A stretch of 64,000 nucleotides of DNA. Origin: a virus. Shown here piece after piece: positions 41,601-49,818 of the stretch. The notes under the pieces were generated by a model. It worked only from the letters and a program-made list of their open reading frames with translations. It did no database searches and had not been told where the DNA came from. The position numbers and the translations under genes are program-made. The stretch lies in the IMG/VR virus record IMGVR_UViG_3300007765_000005, positions 1 through 64,000 of that record; one strand, 5' to 3'. How positions within the stretch are numbered: position 1 is the stretch's first letter; every line of letters starts with the position of its first letter.

Positions 41601-42374
41601 AAAAGCGGCATCCTCTCCATCCCCGACGAATCGGATCCCAGGAACCGGAATCGTCACCGTAGTGGGCAGAGTGATTGGCCCTCGAACCACGATCGTCTGG
41701 GTCTCCGCCTCAGAGGCTCCAGTTGCCGCATAGGTCTGCAGGTACAGGAGCGCCGCCTCAAGAGTGACGAAGCATCCTTCTGCCGTGGCATTGGTGCCTC
41801 CTGTCTCTCGGAGAGTGAGAGCAGGCTTCCGGTCCAGTTGGGAGACGAAGAACCGCGCGTCCGTGCTTGTCAGGACATTGATGACCCCGCCGGTAGTCAC
41901 AACCAGACCTACCAGGATGGGTTCGTTGACGAGGTTGGGAGCGACGGTATCCGAGGTCAGGTTCCCGGTGGTCGCGTCGATGTAAACCCAGCGGGTCCCA
42001 TCAGGCAGGGCGATGCTGGACCCGGAGAACGAGACCTCAGAGGATCCGATCAGAGCCAGGGAAGGGGTGTCCAGAGTGAGGGTGTTCCCAACCGCCGTCC
42101 AAGTCCCGCCTTGGAGCCACCCGTTGGTCCGGCCTCCAGACTGGCCTGCTCCGATCTCCTGCAGGGCTCCTTCTACCTCATCCGATGTGTACATCCCCCC
42201 ACTATCAGTGATCCGAACCGTGACCGCCATATGGGATTCGGAAGGATCATTGACGTGGGCTTCGAGAGGCCGGGTATCCCGTAGATGATTCCGAAGAGAG
42301 GAGTCCTCTACGGAGTTCGGGGCAACAGTCCCACCTCCGGTTGAGATGCCCGCTGGGTTTACGTTGCGAGGCAT
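38673..42374 (-). CDS. Beta-helix tail spike protein
   Basis: 1233 residues. After an N-terminal attachment part (about 1-190) the protein is a long series of parallel beta-helix rungs. Repeated short patterns such as I-x-G-N-x-I/V, G-I-x-V/L and I-S-N-N-T-I recur from about residue 220 to 1200, like pectate-lyase or right-handed beta-helix spikes. Near residues 175-190 A-L-T-L-R-E-T-G-G-T leads into the fold. No catalytic site can be assigned. Spikes of this type bind or cut host surface polysaccharide. It lies between the large 1090-residue protein and the small 271-residue structural protein in one leftward unit. Confidence 0.85.
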   Translation of the reverse strand: MPRNVNPAGISTGGGTVAPNSVEDSSLRNHLRDTRPLEAHVNDPSESHMAVTVRITDSGGMYTSDEVEGALQEIGAGQSGGRTNGWLQGGTWTAVGNTLTLDTPSLALIGSSEVSFSGSSIALPDGTRWVYIDATTGNLTSDTVAPNLVNEPILVGLVVTTGGVINVLTSTDARFFVSQLDRKPALTLRETGGTNATAEGCFVTLEAALLYLQTYAATGASEAETQTIVVRGPITLPTTVTIPVPGIRFVGDGEDAAFVTGATLNPMFDVDGVTNTQFLDLTFRADHTGSIAVASTGSPVLSFRMERCRVISGAQDWDIGVNFPDATAVNTATIRDCLFEADTRGILIDRAHDTLVEHTRIIEKGAAGVSGIELNLSGPFAGEGNNHIRACRVSGFTTGASLTGDGSTISSTTLEGSNIGLRLDGGETSATDLQILLSSTTGVDGILADGIPSITGCSINCPRTVWAAENPQGITVLATASKARITGNNIYGFENATSGSGIQFSASSIQSILSGNTITNCTDGIHCLPGVLNCAINTNTISDCNVGIRVEGNDIDTQRSSNISIVGNLVTESGETGILLVGEILDTSVEGNIVDGAIPGSETDPTSNGILVSAANANLPSRIQVVNNLVWRCTSGIEARGTNATLQVAEISIQGNMVHHCAFPENISGVTNTYDGRGSKGIGLEWCSKAQVIQNNIHKIGTGIDNSEVEAFPNGGGAIRDVQSISIYARNCDRLSVDGNDVRDSVALDFNTTGFPLAHGIFIEVNSVATGADFEANDYSICDNQITWAAILPGVAGGGERGISLEVTAGSDSDTNLLRFVKTSGNMIRRTRRSGIRYIVSGSVAGGSSGILHAQINDNMVWNACGQAALVGESQGGIVIEALGTGTGDPMEIVDFLVQGNILENIGSLAATDGTGILFALFREANLRDISVVGNKVTDAKDYGIFLRVDSTITGGPSNLDRWLISNNTVRNTDFTGILANADGAGVGSDEIDGVVVQGNYVEDCTGGGIWVQADSHIVGLDISNNLGKDNGAHTVTVVLAAATQDTISEALSIRGNTDRGGPGVVSFTSSHGLAGLTVSDNIAQGFTGTALKVDIGSSSSGISITGNNLREDLLTTNSVGMDIDLPNNGLLGLTISNNTIRQDSGSSTSMTVDYSGAGTSAKGVSICGNAFYGATTKVTRTFMTVDGGQCSNNLEIPDAGSGGWGNGGAGTFTDQTGGSPPWANSTTVNNQD

Positions 42375-42380
42375 TTCAGA

Positions 42381-45300
42381 TCACTCCGACGCCAAGAGGA
42401 AGATGCCCCTCGTCCGATAGACGGCGGCACATGTATCGTTGTTGGAGTCCACGAACCGCACCACGTTGGTGTTGTCCAGGATAGCCAAGCGGCTCACCAC
42501 AACCAGGAGAACCTCATCCTTCCGGAAGAAGGTGCCGTCAGCAGAGGCACGAGCCAAGAAGGGGAACCAGACCTTGTGGGTTGCGATTCCGGAGAGGGGC
42601 TGGGCCATGGCTACCGGGCGGTAGGCACTCGTGTCCGAGACCTTGTATGCGACTCGGAACTCCGAGTCTACATCCAGGGAACTGAACTGGAAATCCTGGT
42701 TCCCATCCACAGGAACCAGCTGCTGGAGATTCAGCAGGCCCGTCTCTGCACTGAAGTCAGCAATCGAGATGGAGGCGTTCGCCGAGAGGATCCATTCCCC
42801 AGGGAAGGGAGACGGGCTCTGGTCCCCGTTGACCGCGATCTGGTCGAGAGGCTTGGCATAGGGATACGGGAGATCAGCACTACCCGCTCCCGCTGTGCCT
42901 GTCCAGAGCGTTCGGGACATAACCAGGGGACGCAGAAGGAGCGTCGTCGGCATCTGCACCGTTCCGGGAGCTCCCGCCTGAACGCCCAGAGTCTGAGGAG
43001 CATCGGACCTGAAGTAGCAGGACAGCTGGTAGCCTACGGCCCCCCAGTTCGGAAGAGGGTCCTGGGCGAAGTACTCCACCGAGACCAGGGTCTGACCCGC
43101 TCCTGAGAGAGGGTCCTGAAGATCGATGCGACGGGCGCTGGACCCATAAGGGGTGGTCGCGGTGTCCACCGCCCGAGGCAGAGTGGACACCTGGTCAGTC
43201 ACGGTGGTCGTCGTGACCCCCGAACCATAGACACGGCGCGGCATCGTCACTGTAGTCGTAGAGTCGCTGACGACCAGGTCCGTGATCGGAGTTCCCGAGC
43301 CGGCGCCAGAGCCGTCGTTGGTGATGTACTCCAGACCTACCTCACGAGCCCCATCCCTGTACTTGGGCTGGATGACCCCTTCCCAGTCATCAGGCCGCTG
43401 GGAGGTCTGGTTCTCGAAAACCGGTCCTGAGGGATACACAGTAGCGTCGGGAGTGATCTCTACAGGGGTGTCGGTTGTCCCGTTTGCCGTTGGATACGTG
43501 ATCTCGAGCTCGACCCAGATGCGCCGTGGTGAGTTGTTGTCTCCTCCGCCTCCGGCACCTACCAGGTCGTATCCTGCGACGTTGATCCCCCCGGTAGCCT
43601 GAAGGGTGTTCCGTCCGAGTGTGAGCTCGATATGGGGTGTCCCCACACCAACGACCTGGTCCAGAGCTACGTTCTTGTCGATGGCTGCGTTGTAGTTGCC
43701 GTCGTCATGCAAGACTCGGAGGACGTTGGTCACCTTGGTCCCAAGAGGCCACAGGTTGGTGACAGCACCTCCTCCTGTGGGAACTCCAGAGGGAGCGTGG
43801 GCCCAGCCACCAAGGCCGGTGGCGTCCAGGGTGTCCAGGTCGATGTGAAGCACATCCCCTGCTTCCCACGTCGTGTATCCCCCGGTGACCTTGGCGACGT
43901 ACTTGCCAGGCTGCGCGCCCACCAGATCGGTGGGGAGGATTGGGAGAACCCGACGCTCCACAACAGGCCAGTCAGCGAACCGACGGCGGATGTGGTCGAA
44001 GTCCCCGATACCGTTGCCCCGAGTGGTGCTTCCGCTGTCCGGAGCCACTCCGCCCTTCGCTGCGGAGCGACCCACCTCATTGCAGACCAGGAACTGAGTT
44101 CCTACATCTCCGGAACCTGCACCCAGAGTGTTCTTGTCCGCCGCATCGATGGCCCAGGTTCCGAAGTTCCCGTCCATCAGGGACGTCATCTGCCGCTCGA
44201 GCTCCGCTTTCAGATCGATTCCTCCAGGGGAGACCTGCTTCCGGAGATCCATCACATCGGCGGGAAGAATCTCGTCATGGAACCGGCCATCTGGGCGGTC
44301 TGAAGAGTTCGCAGGGATAACGCCGACGACAGGGTTGGCAAAGCCTCCATGGACACGGGGGAGTGCACCATTGGTATTCGTCAGAGGATTCCAGCCCCCG
44401 CCGGCCCCTCCGTTGTATGCATCGTTCCGCCGGAAGACCATTGCCATCGGAACCGCGTAGACATAGCCATCGATTGTCCCCAGGGCGGTGGCAGCGGCCT
44501 CTGAGCCGTCCCCAGCAACCCAAAGGCCCGCGTCTACCCGTTGGTAGGCAGAAGCGTCTGAAGAGCCGCTGGAGGACGTCCCATCTGCGGGGACAAAGGG
44601 ATAGCCTGCGACGGGGGCGGACTGGGTTCCCTGAGCCAGAACGGAGGATTCGAAGCCGTTCCCTGTCTTGAAGTTGACGGCTTCGGACTGCCCTGTGGTG
44701 CGAATGCGGTACTGGATCTGAACCCGCTTGGTGGACTCGGTTCCAATGGTGGGGTCCGCGATATCATCAGGGAAGTTCACTCCCGAAGGAACGTCTACGT
44801 TCCCGTGGCGATACAGGGTCGCCTGGGTCGGTTTGTTCGAGGTATCCGAACCCCCAGAGAACGTGGTGGGCCCTGCACCACCATTGACTTGGATGGCGCC
44901 GCCTGTCGTCAGGGAGAGAGTCAGGGTGATAGCGTTCCCGGCGGCGCCAGCCAAAGCATCCGCAGCACGGAGATTGACCAGAGCAGGGTTCGCGACATCC
45001 GTCGTTGCGGTGCAGATGCTGGTGAAGCTGTTGCCTGGGAGATTGATGGCTGCTGCGATGTTCGAAGCGGTAGCGTTCTCGTTCAGACCAATCTGGAACT
45101 CGTCGGCGGCGGGAGCACCCGCCACAGCAGTGAGAGGAGTCCCGTTGATGGTGATCGTATCTCCTGCCGTCACGTCAGCGTTGGTGATGACCTCCGTGGT
45201 CGCAGAAGCCCGAGGGCTGTGAGACACGAGGGCCCGGAACACCTCGAGGAAGATGAAGTCCGTTCTCTTGACATCCGGCGGAGCTCCCCCGAAAATCGGC

Positions 45301-45653
45301 GCGGCATCGAGGACGATCTCGTTCAGGGAAGGAGTGGTCGTTCCTGTGTATTCGACGACCACCGGAAGGCCCGCCACCAAAGCTGTACGCTTGACCATGC
45401 GGAGGGAGTTCGCCGTGGGAGACCCCGCGAAGTCATTCCCATCGAGGGGAACAGGTCCTCGGAGCCAACCAGAGGGAGTCTCTCGGTCCCACAGGAGGCC
45501 CTGCATCTCGCGGACGATTTCCTGGGAGAGGATGAGCTCGGCATCCAGAACGGGCTTCCCGCTCTGGTACACAGCTTCTCCCCAGCTTCTCTCGCCCGGG
45601 ATGAGGTAGCGGGAGACGCTGCTTCCGGGGAAGAACTTGTCTTGGGTCGCCAT
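42381..45653 (-). CDS. Large tail/baseplate protein, paralogue of the 31593 gene product
   Basis: 1090 residues. N-terminus S-S-V-S-R-Y-L-I-P-G-E-R-S-W-G and the blocks R-T-D-F-I-F-L-E-V, K-R-V-Q-I-Q-Y-R, G-L-W-V-A-G-D-G, T-I-D-G-Y-V-Y-A-V-P and V-F-R-R-N are shared with the 1779-residue protein. One repeated beta-domain is inserted near residues 155-242 (A-G-D-T-I-T-I-N-G-T-P-L, A-A-A-I-N, G-N-A-I-T-L). GGAGAG precedes the ATG. First large gene of the leftward structural unit; probably a baseplate or fibre component. Confidence 0.78.
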   Translation of the reverse strand: MATQDKFFPGSSVSRYLIPGERSWGEAVYQSGKPVLDAELILSQEIVREMQGLLWDRETPSGWLRGPVPLDGNDFAGSPTANSLRMVKRTALVAGLPVVVEYTGTTTPSLNEIVLDAAPIFGGAPPDVKRTDFIFLEVFRALVSHSPRASATTEVITNADVTAGDTITINGTPLTAVAGAPAADEFQIGLNENATASNIAAAINLPGNSFTSICTATTDVANPALVNLRAADALAGAAGNAITLTLSLTTGGAIQVNGGAGPTTFSGGSDTSNKPTQATLYRHGNVDVPSGVNFPDDIADPTIGTESTKRVQIQYRIRTTGQSEAVNFKTGNGFESSVLAQGTQSAPVAGYPFVPADGTSSSGSSDASAYQRVDAGLWVAGDGSEAAATALGTIDGYVYAVPMAMVFRRNDAYNGGAGGGWNPLTNTNGALPRVHGGFANPVVGVIPANSSDRPDGRFHDEILPADVMDLRKQVSPGGIDLKAELERQMTSLMDGNFGTWAIDAADKNTLGAGSGDVGTQFLVCNEVGRSAAKGGVAPDSGSTTRGNGIGDFDHIRRRFADWPVVERRVLPILPTDLVGAQPGKYVAKVTGGYTTWEAGDVLHIDLDTLDATGLGGWAHAPSGVPTGGGAVTNLWPLGTKVTNVLRVLHDDGNYNAAIDKNVALDQVVGVGTPHIELTLGRNTLQATGGINVAGYDLVGAGGGGDNNSPRRIWVELEITYPTANGTTDTPVEITPDATVYPSGPVFENQTSQRPDDWEGVIQPKYRDGAREVGLEYITNDGSGAGSGTPITDLVVSDSTTTVTMPRRVYGSGVTTTTVTDQVSTLPRAVDTATTPYGSSARRIDLQDPLSGAGQTLVSVEYFAQDPLPNWGAVGYQLSCYFRSDAPQTLGVQAGAPGTVQMPTTLLLRPLVMSRTLWTGTAGAGSADLPYPYAKPLDQIAVNGDQSPSPFPGEWILSANASISIADFSAETGLLNLQQLVPVDGNQDFQFSSLDVDSEFRVAYKVSDTSAYRPVAMAQPLSGIATHKVWFPFLARASADGTFFRKDEVLLVVVSRLAILDNTNVVRFVDSNNDTCAAVYRTRGIFLLASE

Positions 45654-45770
45654 CTATGGTCTCTCCGTATTCCGGGATGCGACGATACCCGACCTGGTCG
45701 GAGTTCGATCTGCTCTCGCACTGACTTCCGACACAGACACCCCGGATGACCCTGCCGCCGCAGTGCCCAT
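45654..45770 (-). CDS. Possible 38-codon leader gene
   Basis: An open frame of 38 codons from ATG (TAGGAAC upstream) whose TAG is followed directly by the ATG of the 1090-residue protein (TAGATG). Composition is S/T/R/A-rich with no motif. It may be a small coupled gene or simply the untranslated leader of the structural unit; the evidence is only the junction and the ribosome-binding-like sequence. Confidence 0.2.
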   Translation of the reverse strand: MGTAAAGSSGVSVSEVSARADRTPTRSGIVASRNTERP

Positions 45771-45788
45771 AGTGTTCCTACCGGCGAG

Positions 45789-45816
45789 GTTTCCCCAGTG
45801 CTCCCAGGGACGTAAC
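45789..45816 (+). promoter_or_regulatory. Bipartite promoter-like signal (GTTTCC-N16-CGTAAC)
   Basis: GTTTCC (45789-45794), 16 bases, CGTAAC (45811-45816), then 16 bases with CCAGGAG before the ATG at 45833. Confidence 0.65.
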
Positions 45817-45832
45817 GGTTCCAGGAGAGAAT

Positions 45833-46768
45833 ATGGCAATCATCTGGGAAAAGCTGGTTGACGGTGCGTGGGTTCCCCACGGGAGCCCGACTCACGAGGG
45901 GCGGGTGCTCCACGTCAGCACCCGTGAGACCGAGCTAATCCCCGGAGAGTGGGTACAGGCCACCTTCGCCACTGTCTGGGATCTCACCGGAGGGAACTCC
46001 GAGGAATGCATCATCCGCTGCGAGGGCATGGCTCAGAGAGGCTTCGCAACGGAAGACGCCACCCTGAACATTCGCCTCCTCCACTTGGCGGAGAAGTCAG
46101 AGAAGAAGCAGGCCCTGGACCCGGCCAAGGAAGAGGAAGCAGAGGAAGCTCTCCGAGAGGTCAAGATCGGATCCTGGGTCGAGGTCTACAAGGGACGCAA
46201 GGTTCCCAAGGGGACACGTGGGGTTGTGTCTCGGATTGTGAACGGAGGATTCGGAAGGCGGGCTCTCATAGAGACCCAAAGCGGAAACACCCACTGGACC
46301 GCCATCACCAACCTCCGCGCGTTCATCACTGGGGTGTATAGGGACGAGACTCCCATACACGGTTGGGAAGCCCACCAAATCAAGGTGGAGAAGCTGCAAG
46401 ACAGCTGGAAGGAGTCCTTCCCCAAGGTGGGAGACAGAGGGATGCTCCCCAGTGGAAAGGTTGGGGTCATCGAATGGACGGGCCAGACCCGGATTCGGGT
46501 CAAGACCGAGTCCTCTCAGGACTGGGCCAACGTATGGGACTTCTCGGTCCTCTCCGACGGGCTCTACCAGCCTGCGGTATCGAAGCAGAACCCGGCCTGT
46601 CTTCCAAATCCTCTCGAAGAGGACCCCGCTCCCTACTGCGACATCCGATACGTGTCCAAGACCAACGATGAGTTCCTGGCTCTCGATGCTCAAGGACGCC
46701 CCCTCATGAGACTCACAGAGGAGCGAGCCAAACTCCTCTGTGAAATGATCCCCCTGGCCTCCCTGTAG
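45833..46768 (+). CDS. Hypothetical protein with SH3/KOW-like segments
   Basis: 311 residues; AGGAGAG six bases before the ATG. Residues about 110-150 (I-G-S-W-V-E-V-Y-K-G-R-K-V-P-K-G-T-R-G-V-V) and 200-225 (K-V-G-D-R-G-M-L-P-S-G-K-V-G-V-I) look like SH3 or KOW-type beta barrels. Between them is a charged helix (K-K-Q-A-L-D-P-A-K-E-E-E-A-E-E). No known family. It starts a two-gene plus-strand unit under a promoter-like signal, away from the structural genes to the left. Confidence 0.7.
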   Translation: MAIIWEKLVDGAWVPHGSPTHEGRVLHVSTRETELIPGEWVQATFATVWDLTGGNSEECIIRCEGMAQRGFATEDATLNIRLLHLAEKSEKKQALDPAKEEEAEEALREVKIGSWVEVYKGRKVPKGTRGVVSRIVNGGFGRRALIETQSGNTHWTAITNLRAFITGVYRDETPIHGWEAHQIKVEKLQDSWKESFPKVGDRGMLPSGKVGVIEWTGQTRIRVKTESSQDWANVWDFSVLSDGLYQPAVSKQNPACLPNPLEEDPAPYCDIRYVSKTNDEFLALDAQGRPLMRLTEERAKLLCEMIPLASL

Positions 46769-46777
46769 GAGAACCCC

Positions 46778-47797
46778 ATGCTCAAGCCACCCCCCTGCCC
46801 TTTCTGCCATGGAACCAAGCTCAGCGGAGGAGGGGGCTCCTTCGGGGGTTCCTCGTGTCAGAGACACTACACGTGCTCTCGGTGCAAGGCCGCCGTTGAG
46901 GTCCTCTCCAATCGGGCAGGGGCTGTTGTGGTCTTCGTCCGGAACACCAGCCTGTGTCGGGATGAGCGCGACCGGCTCATGCTCCCCAAGCGTCTGTCCT
47001 GGTGGATGAACGAGATTCTCCTCCCCACCTGGCGCCATCGGCTCGCTGCACTGAAGGCCCACGAGACCCTGGAGTGGGCGACCTGGCTCAAGGAGGTCTT
47101 CTACGTGAAGTTCCCGGATCTCCACGGAAGCACTCCGCTCTTCACCGACCACCAGATCAGCTACCACGACTGCCCCGAGGACGCGCAGAAGCTGCACGAC
47201 GAGACCTGGGGGTCCCGAGACAAGCCCCTGAAGAAGGGTGTGTACCTGACCTATCCGGATGATCTCCTTCGACCTCTGTATCCGCCGGCCTTCCCGGAGA
47301 TCACCGGTGTCGTTGGCTACTTCGCGATACGGAAGACGGACAAGAACGGAGACTCCTACACGCACTGGTCCAAGATCGACCCCGCCTACTCGGAGTACCT
47401 GCCGATCCCCGAGGACCCCATCATCACCAAGAACCGGGAGTACTTCGACGCCGTCTGGACAGAGATGGCAGAGCGAGGCATCGACCTCGGAGAACGCATT
47501 CCCGTCGAGAACGGCTACGGAGGCAAGGAGCCCTGGTTCCGGGCCGTGTTCGGAGACACCACCATCGTGATGGGCTGGCGGAAGCGTGTGGTCAGCCTCC
47601 GTGTCGAGTACCAGGTCGCCCGGAACAACTCAGCGATCCGGAAGCTCGCTGAGGAAGACCGAGTCACCTTCGGTGTGTCGGAGGATGGGACCCGGGTGTA
47701 CATCCACGCCTGGACCAAGGACAAGGTCATGGAATACCTGACCGTGCTACTCCTGGTCGGAGGAGCCCCCAGCCAGGTACTCACGGCTGCGTCGTAG
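46778..47797 (+). CDS. Hypothetical protein with N-terminal zinc ribbon
   Basis: 339 residues, nine bases after the previous gene. N-terminus has C-P-F-C-H-G-T-K...Y-T-C-S-R-C-K-A, a Cys4 zinc ribbon within the first 40 residues. The rest is mixed alpha/beta with many aromatics (W-W-M-N-E-I-L-L-P-T-W-R-H-R; G-V-V-G-Y-F-A-I-R). No family recognised. Its end overlaps the convergent gene by 51 bases, an unusually long convergent overlap; both frames keep phage-like codon use there. Confidence 0.7.
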   Translation: MLKPPPCPFCHGTKLSGGGGSFGGSSCQRHYTCSRCKAAVEVLSNRAGAVVVFVRNTSLCRDERDRLMLPKRLSWWMNEILLPTWRHRLAALKAHETLEWATWLKEVFYVKFPDLHGSTPLFTDHQISYHDCPEDAQKLHDETWGSRDKPLKKGVYLTYPDDLLRPLYPPAFPEITGVVGYFAIRKTDKNGDSYTHWSKIDPAYSEYLPIPEDPIITKNREYFDAVWTEMAERGIDLGERIPVENGYGGKEPWFRAVFGDTTIVMGWRKRVVSLRVEYQVARNNSAIRKLAEEDRVTFGVSEDGTRVYIHAWTKDKVMEYLTVLLLVGGAPSQVLTAAS

Positions 47798-49018
47798 GGC
47801 TTGGTGTAGGCCCTCGGAGGTGCGGGGGAACTGGGGCTTCTCTACATCCCCCTTCCCCCGCAACCACAAGGACAGCTTCAGCGGCCCTTCATTGACTCCC
47901 CACTGGAGGGATGCTGCGAGGTTCTCCTCCCCCTTGGGGTCTCCGAGAGTGACACGGAAGAAGGCTGGGTTCGGCTCTCCCTTCCACTTGTCGTTCAAGG
48001 AAGGGGATCCGATTCCCACACGGCCCTTCAAGGGGATGGTGTTGGAGAGCTCTTGGAAGATTGGGTCCTGCTTCCACTCGGCTTCCTGAGCCCGACGCTT
48101 CTCCTTCCACTGAAGATAGAGCTCTTCCCGCTTCAGAACCACGGGATGCTTGGTCTCGGAGAGGAGCCGGGCATAGACTCCGTGAGCGTCCCGGACGAAC
48201 TCGAACTTCCGATCGATGAGAAGCTCCGTGTCCCAGAGGTGTGGATCATCCTCTGGGTCGGAGTACTTCTCATCATGAGCATTCTCCGCTGCCTTGGCTG
48301 CCTCGATCTCCTCTGCAGAGCCTCCCTGGATCTTCAGCTTGGAGACCTCGCAGTGTAGGTCGAAGCTGGTGTCCTCCACATCCCGATGCCACTCCCCGGT
48401 CCCGATGAACACACCCTCGTACATATGCCAGGAGAAGTTGTTCTCACCGGTCTCCATGATCCGAGTCTTACCCAGGCAATCCAAAGAGAGGTGCTCCTCC
48501 GGCATGGAGACCTGAGGCCATCCTTTCCCGATGGGGTCCGAGATATCGAAGAACCGATACTCGTAGGGGCACGCCCAGTGACAGCCGCTGACCTGGAGGA
48601 TATCCGGGGTCTGCTTGAGCTGAACCCGGTGGATCCAACAGAACCCGAAGCCCTTCTCCGCTCCTGGGGAGAGTTCGTCGCGGCGCTCGCCAGTGCTGAG
48701 ATCCACGAACGTCTGGCCCTGGTAGTCGAACCCGCAGACCAGGAACGGCTTCCTATGGGGGCCAACGTAGACCCAGGCGAATCCGAACCCTCCGTAGTTC
48801 CTCTTGATGTCCGCGATGGGAATGGGCTCGTCCTCTCCAGTCCGGAACACACGGCCCCGGGTGTAGTTCCACGAGCCCTTCTTGGTCTTGTAGACATCGA
48901 CCACGAGGTAGAACTTCCCACAGTCGGAACCGTGTCGGGTCTGATTCTCCAGAATACGGTTCTCCTCCGTGAAGAAGACTTCCCGCGCCTCGTAGTTGTA
49001 GCTCTTCAACCGACCCAT
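47747..49018 (-). CDS. Hypothetical protein
   Basis: 423 residues; GAGGAGG before the ATG and a GGTAAC element 22 bases upstream, inside the end of the preceding gene. Features: an N-terminal beta-rich part with W-N-Y-T-R-G-R-V-F-R, several Cys (C-G-K-F, V-C-G-F, F-C-W-I-H, G-C-H-W-A-C-P-Y), and an acidic D-P-E-D-D-P segment near 255. A charged helix (L-Q-W-K-E-K-R-R-A-Q-E-A-E-W) near 310 follows. No family recognised. Confidence 0.7.
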   Translation of the reverse strand: MGRLKSYNYEAREVFFTEENRILENQTRHGSDCGKFYLVVDVYKTKKGSWNYTRGRVFRTGEDEPIPIADIKRNYGGFGFAWVYVGPHRKPFLVCGFDYQGQTFVDLSTGERRDELSPGAEKGFGFCWIHRVQLKQTPDILQVSGCHWACPYEYRFFDISDPIGKGWPQVSMPEEHLSLDCLGKTRIMETGENNFSWHMYEGVFIGTGEWHRDVEDTSFDLHCEVSKLKIQGGSAEEIEAAKAAENAHDEKYSDPEDDPHLWDTELLIDRKFEFVRDAHGVYARLLSETKHPVVLKREELYLQWKEKRRAQEAEWKQDPIFQELSNTIPLKGRVGIGSPSLNDKWKGEPNPAFFRVTLGDPKGEENLAASLQWGVNEGPLKLSLWLRGKGDVEKPQFPRTSEGLHQALRRSREYLAGGSSDQE

Positions 49019-49027
49019 CAGGCCTCC

Positions 49028-49456
49028 TCAGTCCCTCTCCGTTACCGGCCACGGAGGGGCCGGCTTCGGGTTCTTCTTGTACCAGTCTTCCATGTATCCC
49101 TTCATCCGGAGTCCGAACTTCTTCCGGCCCCACTTCTCCAACTTGTGGATGATGGAGTTCTTCTGGGCGTCTCGAGCTTCGCGGAGTCTGCGATGCCAGG
49201 AGATATCCGCGTCCCGCCAGGTGAACGCGGCTGCGGAGTGCTTTGAGCAAAACGCCCTGTAGAACCGCTGGCCTTCCTTGGGGAAGCTCCAGAAGAACCA
49301 TCCTCCGTACTCTTCGGGCTTGTTCCAACCGCTGATGAGACCGGGCACGATGGGATACTCGGTGTCCCCCTTCATCGGACCCCAGACCTCCAGGTGCTCC
49401 GAACAGCTCTCGTGAGCACAGCTGACCTTCCAGCCCCATTGGATATTGGACTTCAT
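49028..49456 (-). CDS. Small hypothetical Cys-containing protein
   Basis: 142 residues from an ATG with GAGGAGG five bases upstream; the ATG overlaps the upstream stop (ATGA). C-A-H-E-S-C-S-E-H near residue 12, then W-F-F-W-S-F-P-K-E-G-Q-R-F-Y and C-S-K-H suggest one zinc site. Helical and basic at the C-terminus (K-W-G-R-K-K-F-G-L-R-M-K-G). No family recognised. Confidence 0.7.
   Translation of the reverse strand: MKSNIQWGWKVSCAHESCSEHLEVWGPMKGDTEYPIVPGLISGWNKPEEYGGWFFWSFPKEGQRFYRAFCSKHSAAAFTWRDADISWHRRLREARDAQKNSIIHKLEKWGRKKFGLRMKGYMEDWYKKNPKPAPPWPVTERD
49041..49046 (-). promoter_or_regulatory. GGTAAC element inside the end of the 49028-49456 gene
   Basis: GGTAAC on the minus strand, 22 bases before the ATG at 49018. 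Overlaps the last codons of the upstream gene; no GTTTCC box. Confidence 0.35.
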
Positions 49457-49818
49457 GCTGCCCTCCTCAGGGCCAGAGTTTCCGGAGCGAGCCAAAACTC
49501 ATGAATGGATCGAGCGCCCGGCTCACGGAAGAAGTCCGCTGCCTCCTTCGAGTAGCACACCCGGAGCACGCGGCCCTTGGAACCGCGCTCAGCCACGATT
49601 GCGTAGAGGCCCGAACGAGAGGTTCCTCCGGGGGGAATGGGGAGGCCCCGGAGGAACCGGAACCGCTGGATGCGGCCCCTGCCCTCGAGGGCCTGGTTGT
49701 TGACCCACGTCAAGACGGAGTGGCTGAACGAGAAGCGCGCCAGCCGGCCGTCGGGACGGAGGAGTCCCCAGATGTGCTCCGGGGAACAGCCTCCTGTGTT
49801 GCAGCTACTTCGCCGCAC
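49453..49818 (-). CDS. Small hypothetical protein
   Basis: 121 residues from a GTG with GGAGG six bases upstream, inside the end of the preceding gene. Basic; contains L-Y-A-I-V-A-E-R-G and L-R-V-C-Y-S-K-E-A-A-D-F-F, a small alpha/beta pattern, and two Cys near the start. No family recognised. Confidence 0.6.
   Translation of the reverse strand: MRRSSCNTGGCSPEHIWGLLRPDGRLARFSFSHSVLTWVNNQALEGRGRIQRFRFLRGLPIPPGGTSRSGLYAIVAERGSKGRVLRVCYSKEAADFFREPGARSIHEFWLAPETLALRRAA

Noticed and set aside
38673-42374. DNA repeat array or CRISPR in the spike gene
   Set aside because: The repetition is of short protein patterns of beta-helix rungs; no constant direct repeats with spacers are present at the DNA level.
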